Below, in pieces: positions 35,435 to 49,109 of a stretch of DNA of 64,000 nucleotides (within the stretch, counting starts at the first letter, position 1; every line of letters begins with the position of its first letter). A model generated the notes under the pieces. That model made no database searches and was not told where the DNA came from. It saw only the letters and a program-made list of their open reading frames with translations. The DNA is from Sipunculus nudus (Eukaryota; Annelida; Sipuncula; Golfingiida; Sipunculidae): the NCBI GenBank assembly GCA_026874595.1, contig CM049316.1, forward strand, positions 31,355,339 through 31,419,338. The letters run 5' to 3'. A program made the position numbers and the translations under genes.

Positions 35435-38400
35435 TTGCTTATTCTTTGCTTACGGCAAAATCACAACAGAAATGCAGCATTTTTCTAAAAATACACACTG
35501 ATATGACCCATAGGGAGACAGACGGGTTCCCTGGCTACACAGCAGTCCCGGTTAGTGAACATTAATATCAAAAATAAGGGCAATATCGTTTAATCAAAAC
35601 CGCAAATGTATATTTCAGCTATTTTTATAAAAGTCATTTATTGGTTTCTTGGACCCATTTTCCAATTTTAACACAATTTACCTACAGTGTTTTACCATTT
35701 CTGACATTATTAGACCCCCGTAAAGTCCAAAAATACATTATTTCTTCAGAAAATGGTGCCAAAAAGCAATTATGAAGGCATAATCCCTTTGCTTACCATT
35801 TGCTTATGCTTTGCTTATTCTTTGCTTATGGCAAAATCACAACAGAAATGCAGCAATTCCCTAAAAATACACACTAATATGACCCATAGGAAGACAGACG
35901 GGTCCCCTGGCTACACAGCAGTCCCGGTTAGTGAACATTAATATCAAAAATAAGGGCAATATCGTTCAATCAAAACCGCAAATGTATATTTCAGCTATTT
36001 TTATAAAAGTCATTTATTGATTTCTTGGACCCATTTTTCAATTTTAACACAATTTACCTACAGTGTTTTACTATTTCTGACATTATTAGACCACCGCTAA
36101 GTCTAAAAATACATTATTGTCTTCAGAAAATGGTGTCAAAAAGCAATTATGAAGGCATAATCCCTTTGCTTACACTTTGCTTATGCTTTGCTTATTCTTT
36201 GCTTACGGCAAAATCACAACGGAAATGGAGCATTTTCCTGAAAATAAACACTGATATGACCCATAGGGAGATAGACGGGTCCTCTGGCTGCAGAGCGTTC
36301 CCGGTTAGTGAACATTAATATCAAAAGTATGGGCAATATCGTTCAATCTAAACCAGAAATGTATATTTCAGCTATTTTTATAAAAGTCATTTATTGATTT
36401 CTTGGACCCATTTTTCAATTTTAATACAATTTACCTACAGTGTTTTACTATTTCTGACATTATTAGACCCCCGCGAAGTCTAAAAATACATTATTGTCTT
36501 CAGAAAATGGTGCCAAAAAGCAATAATGAAGGCATAATCCCTTTGCTTACACTTTGCTTATGCTTTGCTTATTCTTTGCTTACGGCAAAATCACAACGGA
36601 AATGGAGCATTTTCCTAAAAATAAACACTGATATGACCCATAGGGAGATTGACGGGTCCTCTGGCTGCACAGCGTTCTCGGTTAGTGAACATTAATATCA
36701 AAAGTAAGGGCAATATCGTTCAATCAAAACCAGAAATGTATATTTCAGGTATTTTTATAAAAGTCATTTATTGATTCCTGGGACCTATTTTCTAATTTTA
36801 AAAGAATTTACCTACAATGTTTCACAATTTCTGACGTTATTAGAGCCCCGCAAAGTCTAAAAATACATTATTGTCTTCAGAAAATGGTGCCAAAAAGCAA
36901 TTATGAAGCCATAATCCCTTTGCTTAGACTTTGCTTATGCTTTGCTTATTCTTTGCTTACGGCAAAATCACAACAGAAATGCAGCATTTTTCTAAAAATA
37001 CACACTGATATGACCCATAGGGAGACAGACGGGTTCCCTGGCTACACAGCAGTCCCGGTTAGTGAACATTAATATCAAAAATAAGGGCAATATCGTTTAA
37101 TCAAAACCGCAAATGTATATTTCAGCTATTTTTTATAAAAGTCATTTATTGGTTTCTTGGACCCATTTTCCAATTTTAACACAATTTACCTACAGTGTTT
37201 TACCATTTCTGACATTATTAGACCCCCGTAAAGTCCAAAAATACATTATTTCTTCAGAAAATGGTGCCAAAAAGCAATTATGAAGGCATAATCCCTTTGC
37301 TTACCATTTGCTAATGCTTTGCTTATTCTTTGCTTATGGCAAAATCACAACAGAAATGCAGCAATTCCCTAAAAATACACACTAATATGACCCATAGGAA
37401 GACAGACGGGTCCCCTGGCTACACAGCAGTCCCGGTTAGTGAACATTAATATCAAAAATAAGGGCAATATCGTTCAATCAAAACCGCAAATGTATATTTC
37501 AGCTATTTTTATAAAAGTCATTTATTGATTTCTTGGACCCATTTTTCAATTTTAACACAATTTACCTACAGTGTTTTACTATTTCTGACATTATTAGACC
37601 ACCGCTAAGTCTAAAAATACATTATTGTCTTCAGAAAATGGTGTCAAAAAGCAATTATGAAGGCATAATCCCTTTGCTTACACTTTGCTTATGCTTTGCT
37701 TATTCTTTGCTTACGGCAAAATCACAACGGAAATGGAGCATTTTCCTAAAAATAAACACTGATATGACCCATAGGGAGATAGACGGGTCCTCTGGCTGCA
37801 GAGCGTTCCCGGTTAGTGAACATTAATATCAAAAGTATGGGCAATATCGTTCAATCAAAACCAGAAATGTATATTTCAGCTATTTTTATAAAAGTCATTT
37901 ATTGATTTCTTGGACCCATTTTTCAATTTTAACACAATTTACCTACAGTGTTTTACTATTTCTGACATTATTAGACCCCCGCGAAGTCTAAAAATACATT
38001 ATTGTCTTCAGAAAATGGTGCCAAAAAGCAATTATGAAGGCATAATCCCTATGCTTACACTTTGCTTATGCTTTGCTTATTCTTTGCTTACGGCAAAATC
38101 ACAACGGAAATGCAGCATTTTCCTAAAAGTACACACTGATATGACCCATAGGGAGATAGACGGGTCCTCTGGCTGCAGAGCGTTCCCGGTTAGTGAACAT
38201 TAATATCAAAAGTATGGGCAATATCGTTCAATCAAAACCAGAAATGTATATTTCAGCTATTTTTATAAAAGTCATTTATTGATTTCTTGGACCCATTTTT
38301 CAATTTAAACACAATTTACCTACAGTGTTTTACTATTTCTGACATTATTAGACCCCCGCGAAGTCTAAAAATACATTATTGTATTCAGAAAATGGTGCCA

Positions 38401-38961
38401 AAAAGCAATTATGAAGGCATAATCCCTTTGCTTACACTTTGCTTATGCTTTGCTTATTCTTTGCTTACGGCAAAATCACAACAGAAATGCAGCATTTTCC
38501 TAAAAGTACACACTGATATGACCCATAGGGAGACAGACGGGTTCCCTGGCTACACAGCTGTCCCGGTTAGTGAACATTAATATCAAAAATAAGGGCAATA
38601 TCGTTCAATCAAAACCGCAAATGTATATTTCAGCTATTTTTATAAAAGTCATTTATTGGTTTCTTGGACCCATTTTCCAATTTTAACACAATTTACCTAC
38701 AGTGTTTTACCATTTCTGACATTATTAGACCCCCGTAAAGTCCAAAAATACATTATTTCTTCAGAAAATGGTGCCAAAAAGCAATTATGAAGGCATAATC
38801 CCTTTGCTTACCCTTTGCTTATGCTTTGCTTATTCTTTGCTTATGGCAAAATCACAACAGAAATGCAGCATTTTCCTAAAAATAAACACTGATATGACCC
38901 ATAGGAAGATAGACGGGTACTCTAACTGCACAGCAGTCCCGGTTAGTGAACATTAATATCA

Positions 38962-39125
38962 ATCCCTTTGCTTACCATTTGCTTATGCTGTGCTTATTCT
39001 TTGCTTATGGCAAAATCACAACAGAAATGCAGCATTTTCCTAAAAATACACACTAATATGACCCATAGGGAGACAGACGGGTCCCCTGGCTACACAGCAG
39101 TCCCGGTTAGGGAACAATAATATAA
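38962..39125 (+). repeat. Truncated 164-bp monomer (9 of 16)
   Basis: Same joint; 3,994-bp HOR region 2, second copy. Confidence 0.92.
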
Positions 39126-39208
39126 AAAATAAGGGCAATATCGTTCAATCAAAACCGCAAATGTATATTTCAGCTATTTTTATAAAAGTCATTTATTGGT
39201 TTCTTGGA

Positions 39209-39428
39209 CCCCTTGGACGTTATTAGAGCCCCTTGGACGTTATTAGAGCCCCGCAAAGTCTAAAAATACATTATTGTCTTCAGAAAATGGTGCCAAAAAG
39301 CAATTATGAAGGCATAATCCCTTTGCTTAGACTTTGCTTATGTTTAAAAATACATTATTGTCTTCAGAAAATGGTGCCAAAAAGCAATTATGAAGGCATA
39401 ATCCCTTTGCTTAGACTTTGCTTATGCT
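39209..39428 (+). repeat. 20-bp doublet and 84-bp duplication, fourth copy
   Basis: Doublet at 39,209-39,248; 84-bp duplication at 39,261-39,344 and 39,345-39,428. This copy is followed by CACAACTGAAATG near 39,460, where the others read CACAACAGAAATG. Confidence 0.9.
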
Positions 39429-40518
39429 TTGCTTATTCTTTGCTTACGGCAAAATCACAACTGAAATGCAGCATTTTTCTAAAAATACACACTGATATGA
39501 CCCATAGGGAGACAGACGGGTTCCCTGGCTACACAGCAGTCCCGGTTAGTGAACATTAATATCAAAAATAAGGGCAATATCGTTTAATCAAAACCGCAAA
39601 TGTATATTTCAGCTATTTTTATAAAAGTCATTTATTGGTTTCTTGGACCCATTTTCCAATTTTAACACAATTTACCTACAGTGTTTTACCATTTCTGACA
39701 TTATTAGACCCCCGTAAAGTCCAAAAATACATTATTTCTTCAGAAAATGGTGCCAAAAAGCAATTATGAAGGCATAATCCCTTTGCTTACCATTTGCTTA
39801 TGCTTTGCTTATTCTTTGCTTATGGCAAAATCACAACAGAAATGCAGCAATTCCCTAAAAATACACACTAATATGACCCATAGGAAGACAGACGGGTCCC
39901 CTGGCTACACAGCAGTCCCGGTTAGTGAACATTAATATCAAAAATAAGGGCAATATCGTTCAATCAAAACCGCAAATGTATATTTCAGCTATTTTTATAA
40001 AAGTCATTTATTGATTTCTTGGACCCATTTTTCAATTTTAACACAATTTACCTACAGTGTTTTACTATTTTTGACATTATTAGACCACCGCTAAGTCTAA
40101 AAATACATTATTGTCTTCAGAAAATGGTGTCAAAAAGCAATTATGAAGGCATAATCCCTTTGCTTACACTTTGCTTATGCTTTGCTTATTCTTTGCTTAC
40201 GGCAAAATCACAACGGAAATGGAGCATTTTCCTGAAAATAAACACTGATATGACCCATAGGGAGATAGACGGGTCCTCTGGCTGCAGAGCGTTCCCGGTT
40301 AGTGAACATTAATATCAAAAGTATGGGCAATATCGTTCAATCTAAACCAGAAATGTATATTTCAGCTATTTTTATAAAAGTCATTTATTGATTTCTTGGA
40401 CCCATTTTTCAATTTTAATACAATTTACCTACAGTGTTTTACTATTTCTGACATTATTAGACCCCCGCGAAGTCTAAAAATACATTATTGTCTTCAGAAA
40501 ATGGTGCCAAAAAGCAAT

Positions 40519-42311
40519 TATGAAGGCATAATCCCTTTGCTTACACTTTGCTTATGCTTTGCTTATTCTTTGCTTACGGCAAAATCACAACAGAAATGCA
40601 GCATTTTCCTAAAAGTACACACTGATATGACCCATAGGGAGACAGACGGGTTCCCTGGCTACACAGCTGTCCCGGTTAGTGAACATTAATATCAAAAATA
40701 AGGGCAATATCGTTTAATCAAAACCGCAAATGTATATTTCAGCTATTTTTGTAAAAGTCATTTATTGGTTTCTTGGACCCATTTTCCAATTTTAACACAA
40801 TTTACCTACAGTGTTTTACCATTTCTGACATTATTAGACCCCCGTAAAGTCCAAAAATACATTATTTCTTCAGAAAATGGTGCCAAAAAGCAATTATGAA
40901 GGCATAATCCCTTTGCTTACCATTTGCTTATGCTTTGCTTATTCTTTGCTTATGGCAAAATCACAACAGAAATGCAGCAATTCCCTAAAAATACACACTA
41001 ATATGACCCATAGGAAGACAGACGGGTCCCCTGGCTACACAGCAGTCCCGGTTAGTGAACATTAATATCAAAAATAAGGGCAATATCGTTCAATCAAAAC
41101 CGCAAATGTATATTTCAGCTATTTTTATAAAAGTCATTTATTGATTTCTTGGACCCATTTTTTTAATTTTAACACAATTAACCTATTGTTTTTTACCATT
41201 TCTGACATTATTAGACCCCCGCGAAGTCTAAAAATACATTATTTCTTCAGAAAATGGTGCCAAAAAGCAATTATGAAGGCATAATCCCTTTGCTTACCCT
41301 TTGCTTATGCTTTGCTTATTCTTTGCTTACGGCAAAATCACAACGGAAATGGAGCATTTTCCTAAAAATAAACACTGATATGACCCATAGGGAGATAGAC
41401 GGGGACTCTGACTGTACAGCAGTCCCGGTTAGTGAACATTAATATCAAAAGTAAGGGCAATATCGTTCAATCAAAACCAGAAATGTATAATTCTGCTACT
41501 TTAAAAAAGTCATTTATTGATTCCTGGGACCTATTTTCTAATTTTAACACAATTTACCTATAGTTTTTTACCATTTCTGACATTTTTAGACCCCAGCGAA
41601 GTCTAAAAATACATTATTTCTTCAGAAAATGGTGCCAAAAAGCAATTATGAAGGCATAATCCCTTTGCTTACACTTTGCTTATGCTTTGCTTATTCTTTG
41701 CTTACGGCAAAATCACAACGGAAATGGAGCATTTTCCTAAAAATAAACACTGATATGACCCATAGGGAGACAGACGGGTTCCCTGGCTACACAGCAGTCC
41801 CGGTTAGTGAACATTTATATCAAAAATAAGGGCAATATCGTTTAATCAAAACCGCAAATGTATATTTCAGCTATTTTTATAAAAGTCATTTATTGGTTTC
41901 TTGGACCCATTTTCCAATTTTAACACAATTTACCTATAGTTTTTTACCATTTCTGACATTATTAGACCCCCGCGAAGTCTAAAAATACATTATTTCTTCA
42001 GAAAATGGTGCCAAAAAGCAATTATGAAGGCATAATCCCTTTGCTTACCCTTTGCTTATGCTTTGCTTATTCTTTGCTTACGGCAAAATCACAACGGAAA
42101 TGGAGCATTTTCCTAAAAATAAACACTGATATGACCCATAGGGAGATAGACGGGGACTCTGACTGCACAGCAGTCCCGGTTAGTGAACAGTAATATCAAA
42201 AGTAAGGGCAATATCGTTCAATCAAAACCAGAAATCTATAATTCTTCTACTTTAAAAAAGTCATTTATTTATTCCTGGGACCTATTTTCTAATTTTAACA
42301 CAATTTACCTA
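40519..42311 (+). repeat. Link segment, second copy
   Basis: Repeats 14,965-16,757 at offset 25,554, with monomers 40877, 41254, 41629 and 42005, including the rare CCATTTTTTTAATTTT reading near 41,160. One visible change is CTGTACAG at ~41,412 for CTGCACAG. The match breaks near 42,312, where CTATAGTTTTTTACC replaces CTACAGTGTTTTACT. From here two extra monomers (752 bp) separate it from the block A alignment. Confidence 0.88.
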
Positions 42312-45204
42312 TAGTTTTTTACCATTTCTGACATTATTAGACCCCAGCGAAGTCTAAAAATACATTATTTCTTCAGAAAATGGTGCCAAAAAGCAATTAT
42401 GAAGGCATAATCCCTTTGCTTACACTTTGCTTATGCTTTGCTTATTCTTTGCTTACGGCAAAATCACAACGGAAATGGAGCATTTTCCTAAAAATAAACA
42501 CTGATATGACCCATAGGGAGATAGACGGGTCCTCTGGCTGCACAGCGTTCCTGGTTAGTGAACATTAATATCAAAAGTAAGGGCAATATCGTTCAATCAA
42601 AACCAGAAATGTATATTTCAGCTATTTTTATAAAAGTCATTTATTGATTTCTTGGACCCATTTTTCAATTTTAACACAATTTACCTATAGTTTTTTACCA
42701 TTTCTGACATTATTAGACCCCCGCGAAGTCTAAAAATACATTATTTCTTCAGAAAATGGTGCCAAAAAGCAATTATGAAGGCATAATCCCTTTGCTTACC
42801 CTTTGCTTATGCTTTGCTTATTCTTTGCTTACGGCAAAATCACAACGGAAATGGAGCATTTTCCTAAAAATAAACACTGATATGACCCATAGGGAGATAG
42901 ACGGGGACGCTGACTGCACAGCAGTCCCCGTTAGTGAACTTTAATATCAAAAGTAAGGGAAATATCGTTCAATCAAAACCAGAAATTTATAATTCTGCTA
43001 CTTTAAAAAAGTCATTTATTGATTCCTGGGACCTATTTTCTAATTTTAAAAGAATTTACCTACATTGTTTCACCATTTCTGACGTTATTAGAGCCCCGCA
43101 AAGTCTAAAAATACATTATTGTCTTCAGAAAATGGTGCCAAAAAGCAATTATGAAGGCATAATGCCTTTGCTTACACTTTGCTTATGCTTTGCTTATTCT
43201 TTACTTATGGCAAAATCACAACAGAAATGCAGCATTTTCCTAAAAATACACACTGATATGACCCATAGGGAGACAGACGGGTCCCCTGGCTACACAGCAG
43301 TCCCGGTTAGTGAACATTAATATAAAAAATAAGGGCAATATCGTTCAATCAAAACCGCAAATGTATATTTCAGCTATTTTTATAAAAGTCATTTATTGAT
43401 TTCTTGGACCCATTTTTCAATTTTAACACAATTTACCTACAGTGTTTTACTATTTCTGACATTATTAGACCACCGCAAAGTCTAAAAATACATTATTGTC
43501 TTCAGAAAATGGTGTCAAAAAGCAATTATGAAGGCATAATCCCTTTGCTTACACTTTGCTTATGCTTTGCTTATTCTTTGCTTACGGCAAAATCACAACG
43601 GAAATGGAGCATTTTCCTAAAAATAAACCCTGATATGACCCATAGGGAGATAGACAGGTCCTCTGGCTGCAGAGCGTTCCCGGTTAGTGAACATTAATAT
43701 CAAAAGTAAGGGCAATATCGTTCAATCAAAACCAGAAATGTATATTTCAGCTATTTTTATAAAAGTTATTTGATTTCTTGCACCCATTTTTCAATTTTAA
43801 CACAATTTACCTACAGTGTTTTACTATTTCTGACATTATTAGACCCCCGCGAAGTCTAAAAATACATTATTGTCTTCAGAAAATGGAGCCAAAAAGCAAT
43901 TATGAAGGCATAATCCCTTTGCTTACACTTTGCTTATGCTTTGCTTATTCTTTTCTTACGGCAAAATCACAACAGAAATGCAGCATTTTCCTAAAAATAC
44001 ACACTGATATGACCCATAGGGAGACAGACGGTTTCCCTGGCTACCCAGCAGTCCCGGTTAGTGAACATTAATATCAAAAATAAGGGCAATATCGTTCAAT
44101 CAAAACCGCAAATGTATATTTCAGCTATTTTCATAAAAGTCATTTATTGGTTTCTTGGACCCATTTTCCAATTTTAACACAATTTACCTACAGTGTTTTA
44201 CCACTGCTGACATTATTAGACCCCCATAAAGTCCAAAAATACATTATTTCTTCAGAAAATGGTGCCAAAAAGCAATTATGAAGGCATAATCCCTTTGCTT
44301 ACCCTTTGCTTATGCTTTGCTTATTCTTTGCTTACGGCAAAATCACAGCGGAAATGGAGCATTTTCCTAAAAATAAACAATAATATGACAGATAGGGAGA
44401 CAGACGGGTTCCCTGGCTACACAGCAGTCCCGGTTAGTGAACATTAATGTCAAAAGTAAGGGCAATATCCTTCAATCAAAACCACAAATGTATAATTCTG
44501 CTTCTTTAAAAAAGTCATTAATTGATTCCTGGGACCCATTTTCTAATTTTAACAGAATTTAAATACAGTGTTTCACCATTTCTGACATTATTAGACCCCC
44601 GCGAAGTCTAAAAATACATTATTTCTTCAGAAAATGGTGCCAAAAAGCAATTATGAACGCATATTCCCTTTGCTTACCCTTTGCTTATCCTTTGCTTATT
44701 CTTTGCTTACGGCAAAATCACAACGGAAATGGAGCATTTTCCTAAAAATAAACACTGATATGACCCATAGGGAGATTGACGGGTCCTCTGGCTGCACAGC
44801 GTTCTCGGTTTTGTGAACATTAAAATCAAAAGTAAGGGCAATATCGTTCAATCAAAACCAGAAATGTATATTTCAGCTATTTTTATAAAAGTCATTTATT
44901 GATTCGTGGGACCTATTTTCTAATTTTAAAAGAATTTACCTACAGTGTTTCACCATTTCTGACTTTATTAGAGCCCCGCGAAGTCTAAAAATACATTATT
45001 GTCTTCAGAAAATGGTGCCAAAAAGCAATAATGAAGGCATAATCCCTTTGCTTAGACTTTGCTTATGCTTTGCTTATTCTTTGCTTACGGCAAAATCGCA
45101 ACGGAAATGGAGCATTTTCCTAAAAATAAACACTGATATGACCCATAGGGAGATAGACGGGTACTCTGACTGCACAGCAGTCCGGTTAGTGAACATTAAT
45201 ATCA

Positions 45205-45368
45205 ATCCCTTTGCTTACCATTTGCTGATGCTGTGCTTATTCTTTGCTTATGGCAAAATCACAACAGAAATGCAGCATTTTCCTAAAAATACACACTAAT
45301 ATGACCCATAGGGAGACAGACGGGTCCCCTGGCTACACAGCAGTCCGGGTTGGTGAACATTAATATAA
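45205..45368 (+). repeat. Truncated 164-bp monomer (10 of 16)
   Basis: Counterpart of 18,899 in the 6,723-bp unit (offset 26,306). Confidence 0.92.
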
Positions 45369-46495
45369 AAAATAAGGGAGATATCGTTCAATCAAACCGC
45401 AAATGTATATTTCAGCTATTTTTATAAAAGTCATTTATTGATTTCTTGGACCCATTTTTCAATTTTAACACAATTTACCTACAGTGTTTTACTATTTCTG
45501 ACATTATTAGACCCCCGCGAAGTCTAAAAATACATTATTGTCTTCAGAAAATGGTGCCAAAAAGCAATTATGAAGGCATATTCCCTTTGCTTACCCTTTG
45601 CTTATGCTTTGCTTATTCTTTGCTTACGGCAAAATCACAACGGAAATGGAGCATTTTCCTAAAAATAAACACTGATATGACCCATAGGGAGATAGACGGG
45701 GACTCTGACTGCACAGCATTCCCGGTTAGTGTACATTAATATCAAAAGTAAGGGCAATATCGTTCAATCAAAACCAGAAATGTATAATTCTGCTTCTTGA
45801 AAAAAAATCATTTATTTATTTCTGGGACCCATTTTCTAATTTTCACAGAATTTACCTTCAGTGTTTCACCATTTCTGACGTTATTAGAGCCCCGCTAAGT
45901 CTAAAAATACATTGTCTTCAGAAAAAGGTGCCAAAAAGCAATTATGAAGGCATAATCCCTTTGCTTACACTTTGCTTATGCTTTGCTTATTCTTTGCTTA
46001 CGGCAAAATCACAACGGAAATGGAACAGTTTCCTAAAAATAAACACTGATATGACCCATAGGGAGATTGACGGGTCCTCTGGCTGCACAGCGTTCTCGGT
46101 TAGTGAACATTAATATCAAAAGTAAGGGCAATATCGTTCAATCAAAACCAGAAATGTATATTTCAGCTATTTTTATGAAAGTCATTTATTGATTCCTGGG
46201 ACCTATTTTCTAATTTTAAAAGAATTTACCTACAGTGTTTCACCATTTCTGACTTTATTAGAGCCCCGCGAAGTCTAAAAATACATTATTGTCTTCAGAA
46301 AATGGTGCCAAAAAGCAATTATGAAGGCGTATTCCCTTTGCTTAGACTTTGCTTATGCTTTGCTTATTCTTTGCTTACGGCAAAATCGCAACGGAAATGG
46401 AGCATTTTAGTAAAAATAAACACTGATATGACCCATAGGGAGATAGACGGGTACTCTGACTGCACAGCAGTCCCGGTTAGTGAACATTAATATCA

Positions 46496-46659
46496 ATCCC
46501 TATGCTTACCATTTGCTGATGCTTTTCTTATTCTTTGCTTATGGCAAAATCACAACAGAAATGCAGCATTTTTCTAAAAATACACACTAATATGACCCAT
46601 AGGGAGACAGACGGGTCCCCTGGCTACACAGCAGTCCGGGTTGGTGAACATTAATATAA
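46496..46659 (+). repeat. Truncated 164-bp monomer (11 of 16)
   Basis: Counterpart of 20,190, with the ATCCCTATGC variant. Confidence 0.92.
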
Positions 46660-49109
46660 AAAATAAGGGCAATATCGTTCAATCAAAACCGCAAATGTAT
46701 ATTTCAGCTATTTTTATAAAAGTCATTTATTGATTTCTTGGACCCATTTTTCAATTTTAACACAATTTACCTACAGTGTTTTACTATTTCTGACATTATT
46801 AGACCCCCGCGAAGTCTAAAAATACATTATTGTCTTCAGAAAATGGTGTCAAAAAGCAATTATGAAGGCATAATCCCTTTGCTTACACTTTGCTTATGCT
46901 TTGCTTATTCGTTGCTTACGGCAAAATCACAACGGAAATGGAGCATTTTCCTAAAAATAAACACTGATATGATCCATCGGGAGATAGACGGGTCCTCTGG
47001 CAGCAGAGCGTTCCCGGTTAGTGAACATTAATATCAAAAGTAAGGGCAATATCGTTCAATCAAAACCAGAAATGTATATTTCAGCTATTTTTATAAAAGT
47101 CATTTATTGATTTCTTGGACCCATTTTTCAATTTTAACACAATTTTCCCACAGTGTTTTACTATTTCTGACATTATTAGACCCCCGCAAAGTCTAAAAAC
47201 ACATTATTGTCTTCAGAAAATGGTACCAAAAAGCAATTATGAAGACATAATCCCTTTGCTTAGACTTTGCTTATGCTTTGCTTATTCTTTGCTTACGGCA
47301 AAATCACAACAGAAATGCAGCATTTTCCTAAAAATACACACTGATATGACCCATAGGGAGACAGACGGGTTCCCTGGCTACACAGCAGTCCCGGTTAGTG
47401 AACATTAATATCAAAAATAAGGGCAATATTGTTCAATCAAAACCGCAAATGTATATTTCAGCTATTTTTATAAAAGTCATTTATTGGTTTCTTGGACCCA
47501 TTTTCCAATTTTAACACAATTTACCTACAGTGTTTTACCATTTCTGACATTATTAGACCCCCGTTAAGTCCAAAAATACATTATTTCTTCAGAAAATGGT
47601 TCCAAAAAGCAATTATGAAGGCATAATCCCTTTGCTTACCCTTTGCTTATGCTTTGCTTATTCTTTGCTTATGGCAAAATCACAACAGAAATGCAGCAAT
47701 TCCCTAAAAATACACACTAATATGACCCATAGGGAGACAGACGGGTCCCCTGGCTACACAGCAGTCCCGGTTAGTGAATATTAATATCAAAAATAAGGGC
47801 AATATAGTTCAATCAAAACCGCAAATGTATATTTCAGCTATTTTTATAAAAGTCATTTATTGATTTCTTGGACCCATTTTTCAATTTTAACACAATTTAC
47901 CTACAGTGTTTTACTATTTCTGACATTATTAGACCACCGCGAAGTCTAAAAATACATTATTGTCTTCAGAAAATGGTGTCAAAAAGCAATTATGAAGGCA
48001 TAATCCCTTTGCTTACACTTTGCTTATGCTTTGCTAATTCTTTGCTTACAGCAAAATCACAACAGAAATGCAGCATTTTCCTAAAAATACACACTGATAT
48101 GACCCATAGGGAGACAGACGGGTTCCCTGGCTACACAGCAGTCCCGGTTAGTGAACATTAATATCAAAAATAAGGGCAATATCGTTCAATCAAAACCGCA
48201 AGTGTATATTTCAGCTATTTTTATAAAAGTCATTTATTGGTTTCTTGGACCCATTTTCCAATTTTAACACAATTTACCTACAGTGTTTTACCATTTCTGA
48301 CATTATTAGACCCCCGTAAAGTCCAAAAATACATTATTTCTTCAGAAAATGGTGCCAAAAAGCAATTATGAAGGCATAATCCCTTTGCTTACCCTTTGCT
48401 TATGCTTTGCTTATTCTTTGCTTACGGCAAAATCACAGCGGAAATGGAGCATTTTCCTAAAAATAAACACTGATATGACAGATAGGGAGACAGACGGGTT
48501 CCCTGGCTACACAGCAGTCCCGGTTAGTGAACATTAATGTCAAAAGTAAGGGCAATATCCTTCAATCAAAACCACAAATGTATAATTCTGCTTCTTTAAA
48601 AAAGTCATTAATTGATTCCTGGGACCCATTTTCTAATTTTAACAGAATTTAAATACAGTGTTTTACTATTTCTGACATTATTAGACCCCCGCGAAGTCTA
48701 AAAATACATTATTTCTTCAGAAAATGGTGCCAAAAAGCAATTATGAAGGCTTATTCCCTTTGCTTACCCTTTGTGCTTATGCTTTGCTTATTCTTTGCTT
48801 ACGGCAAAATCACAACGGAAATGGAGCATTTTCCTAAAAATAAACACTGATATGACCCATAGGGAGATAGACGGGTCCTCTGACTGCACAGCATTCCCGG
48901 TTAGTGAACATTAATATCAAAAGTAAGGGCAATATCGTTCAATCAAAATCAGAAATGTATAATTCTGCTTCTTGAAAAAAAATCATTTATTTATTCCTGG
49001 GACCCATTTTCTAATTTTCACAGAATTTACCTACAGTGTTTCACCATTTCTGACGTTATAAGAGCCCCGCGAAGTCTAAAAATACATTATTGTCTTCAGA
49101 AAATGGTGT

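Larger units (their letters stand above)
32482..40518 (+). repeat. 3,994-bp higher-order repeat, region 2 (two copies)
   Basis: Copies are about 32,482-36,475 and 36,476-40,469 plus a short remainder. Anchors are 32513, 32890, 33267, 33644, 34021, 34398, 34774, 35293/35377, 35753, 36130, 36507, 36884, 37261, 37638, 38015, 38392, 38768, 39287/39371, 39747, 40124 and 40501; truncated monomers start at 34,968 and 38,962. It matches region 1 at offset 21,560 (32,482-36,507) and then 25,554, the difference being exactly one 3,994-bp unit. Rare differences such as AGAAAAGCAG at ~32,983 and TTTAAACAC at ~38,308 tell the copies apart. Confidence 0.93.
42387..49109 (+). repeat. 6,723-bp higher-order unit, complete copy
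   Basis: Anchors from 42756 through 43132, 43509, 43883, 44259, 44634, 45012, 45551, 45925, 46302, 46843, 47220, 47596, 47973, 48349, 48724 to 49103, with truncated monomers at 45,205 and 46,496. It repeats from 49,110. From about 43,170 to 48,540 it matches 16,864-22,234 (block A copy 2) at offset 26,306, then at 25,554 after the missing dimer. The unit is therefore block A sequence plus two monomers (42380, 42756), tandemly doubled. Private features include GGGGACGCTGACTGC and CCCCGTTAGTGAACTTTAAT near 42,903-42,943. Confidence 0.92.
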
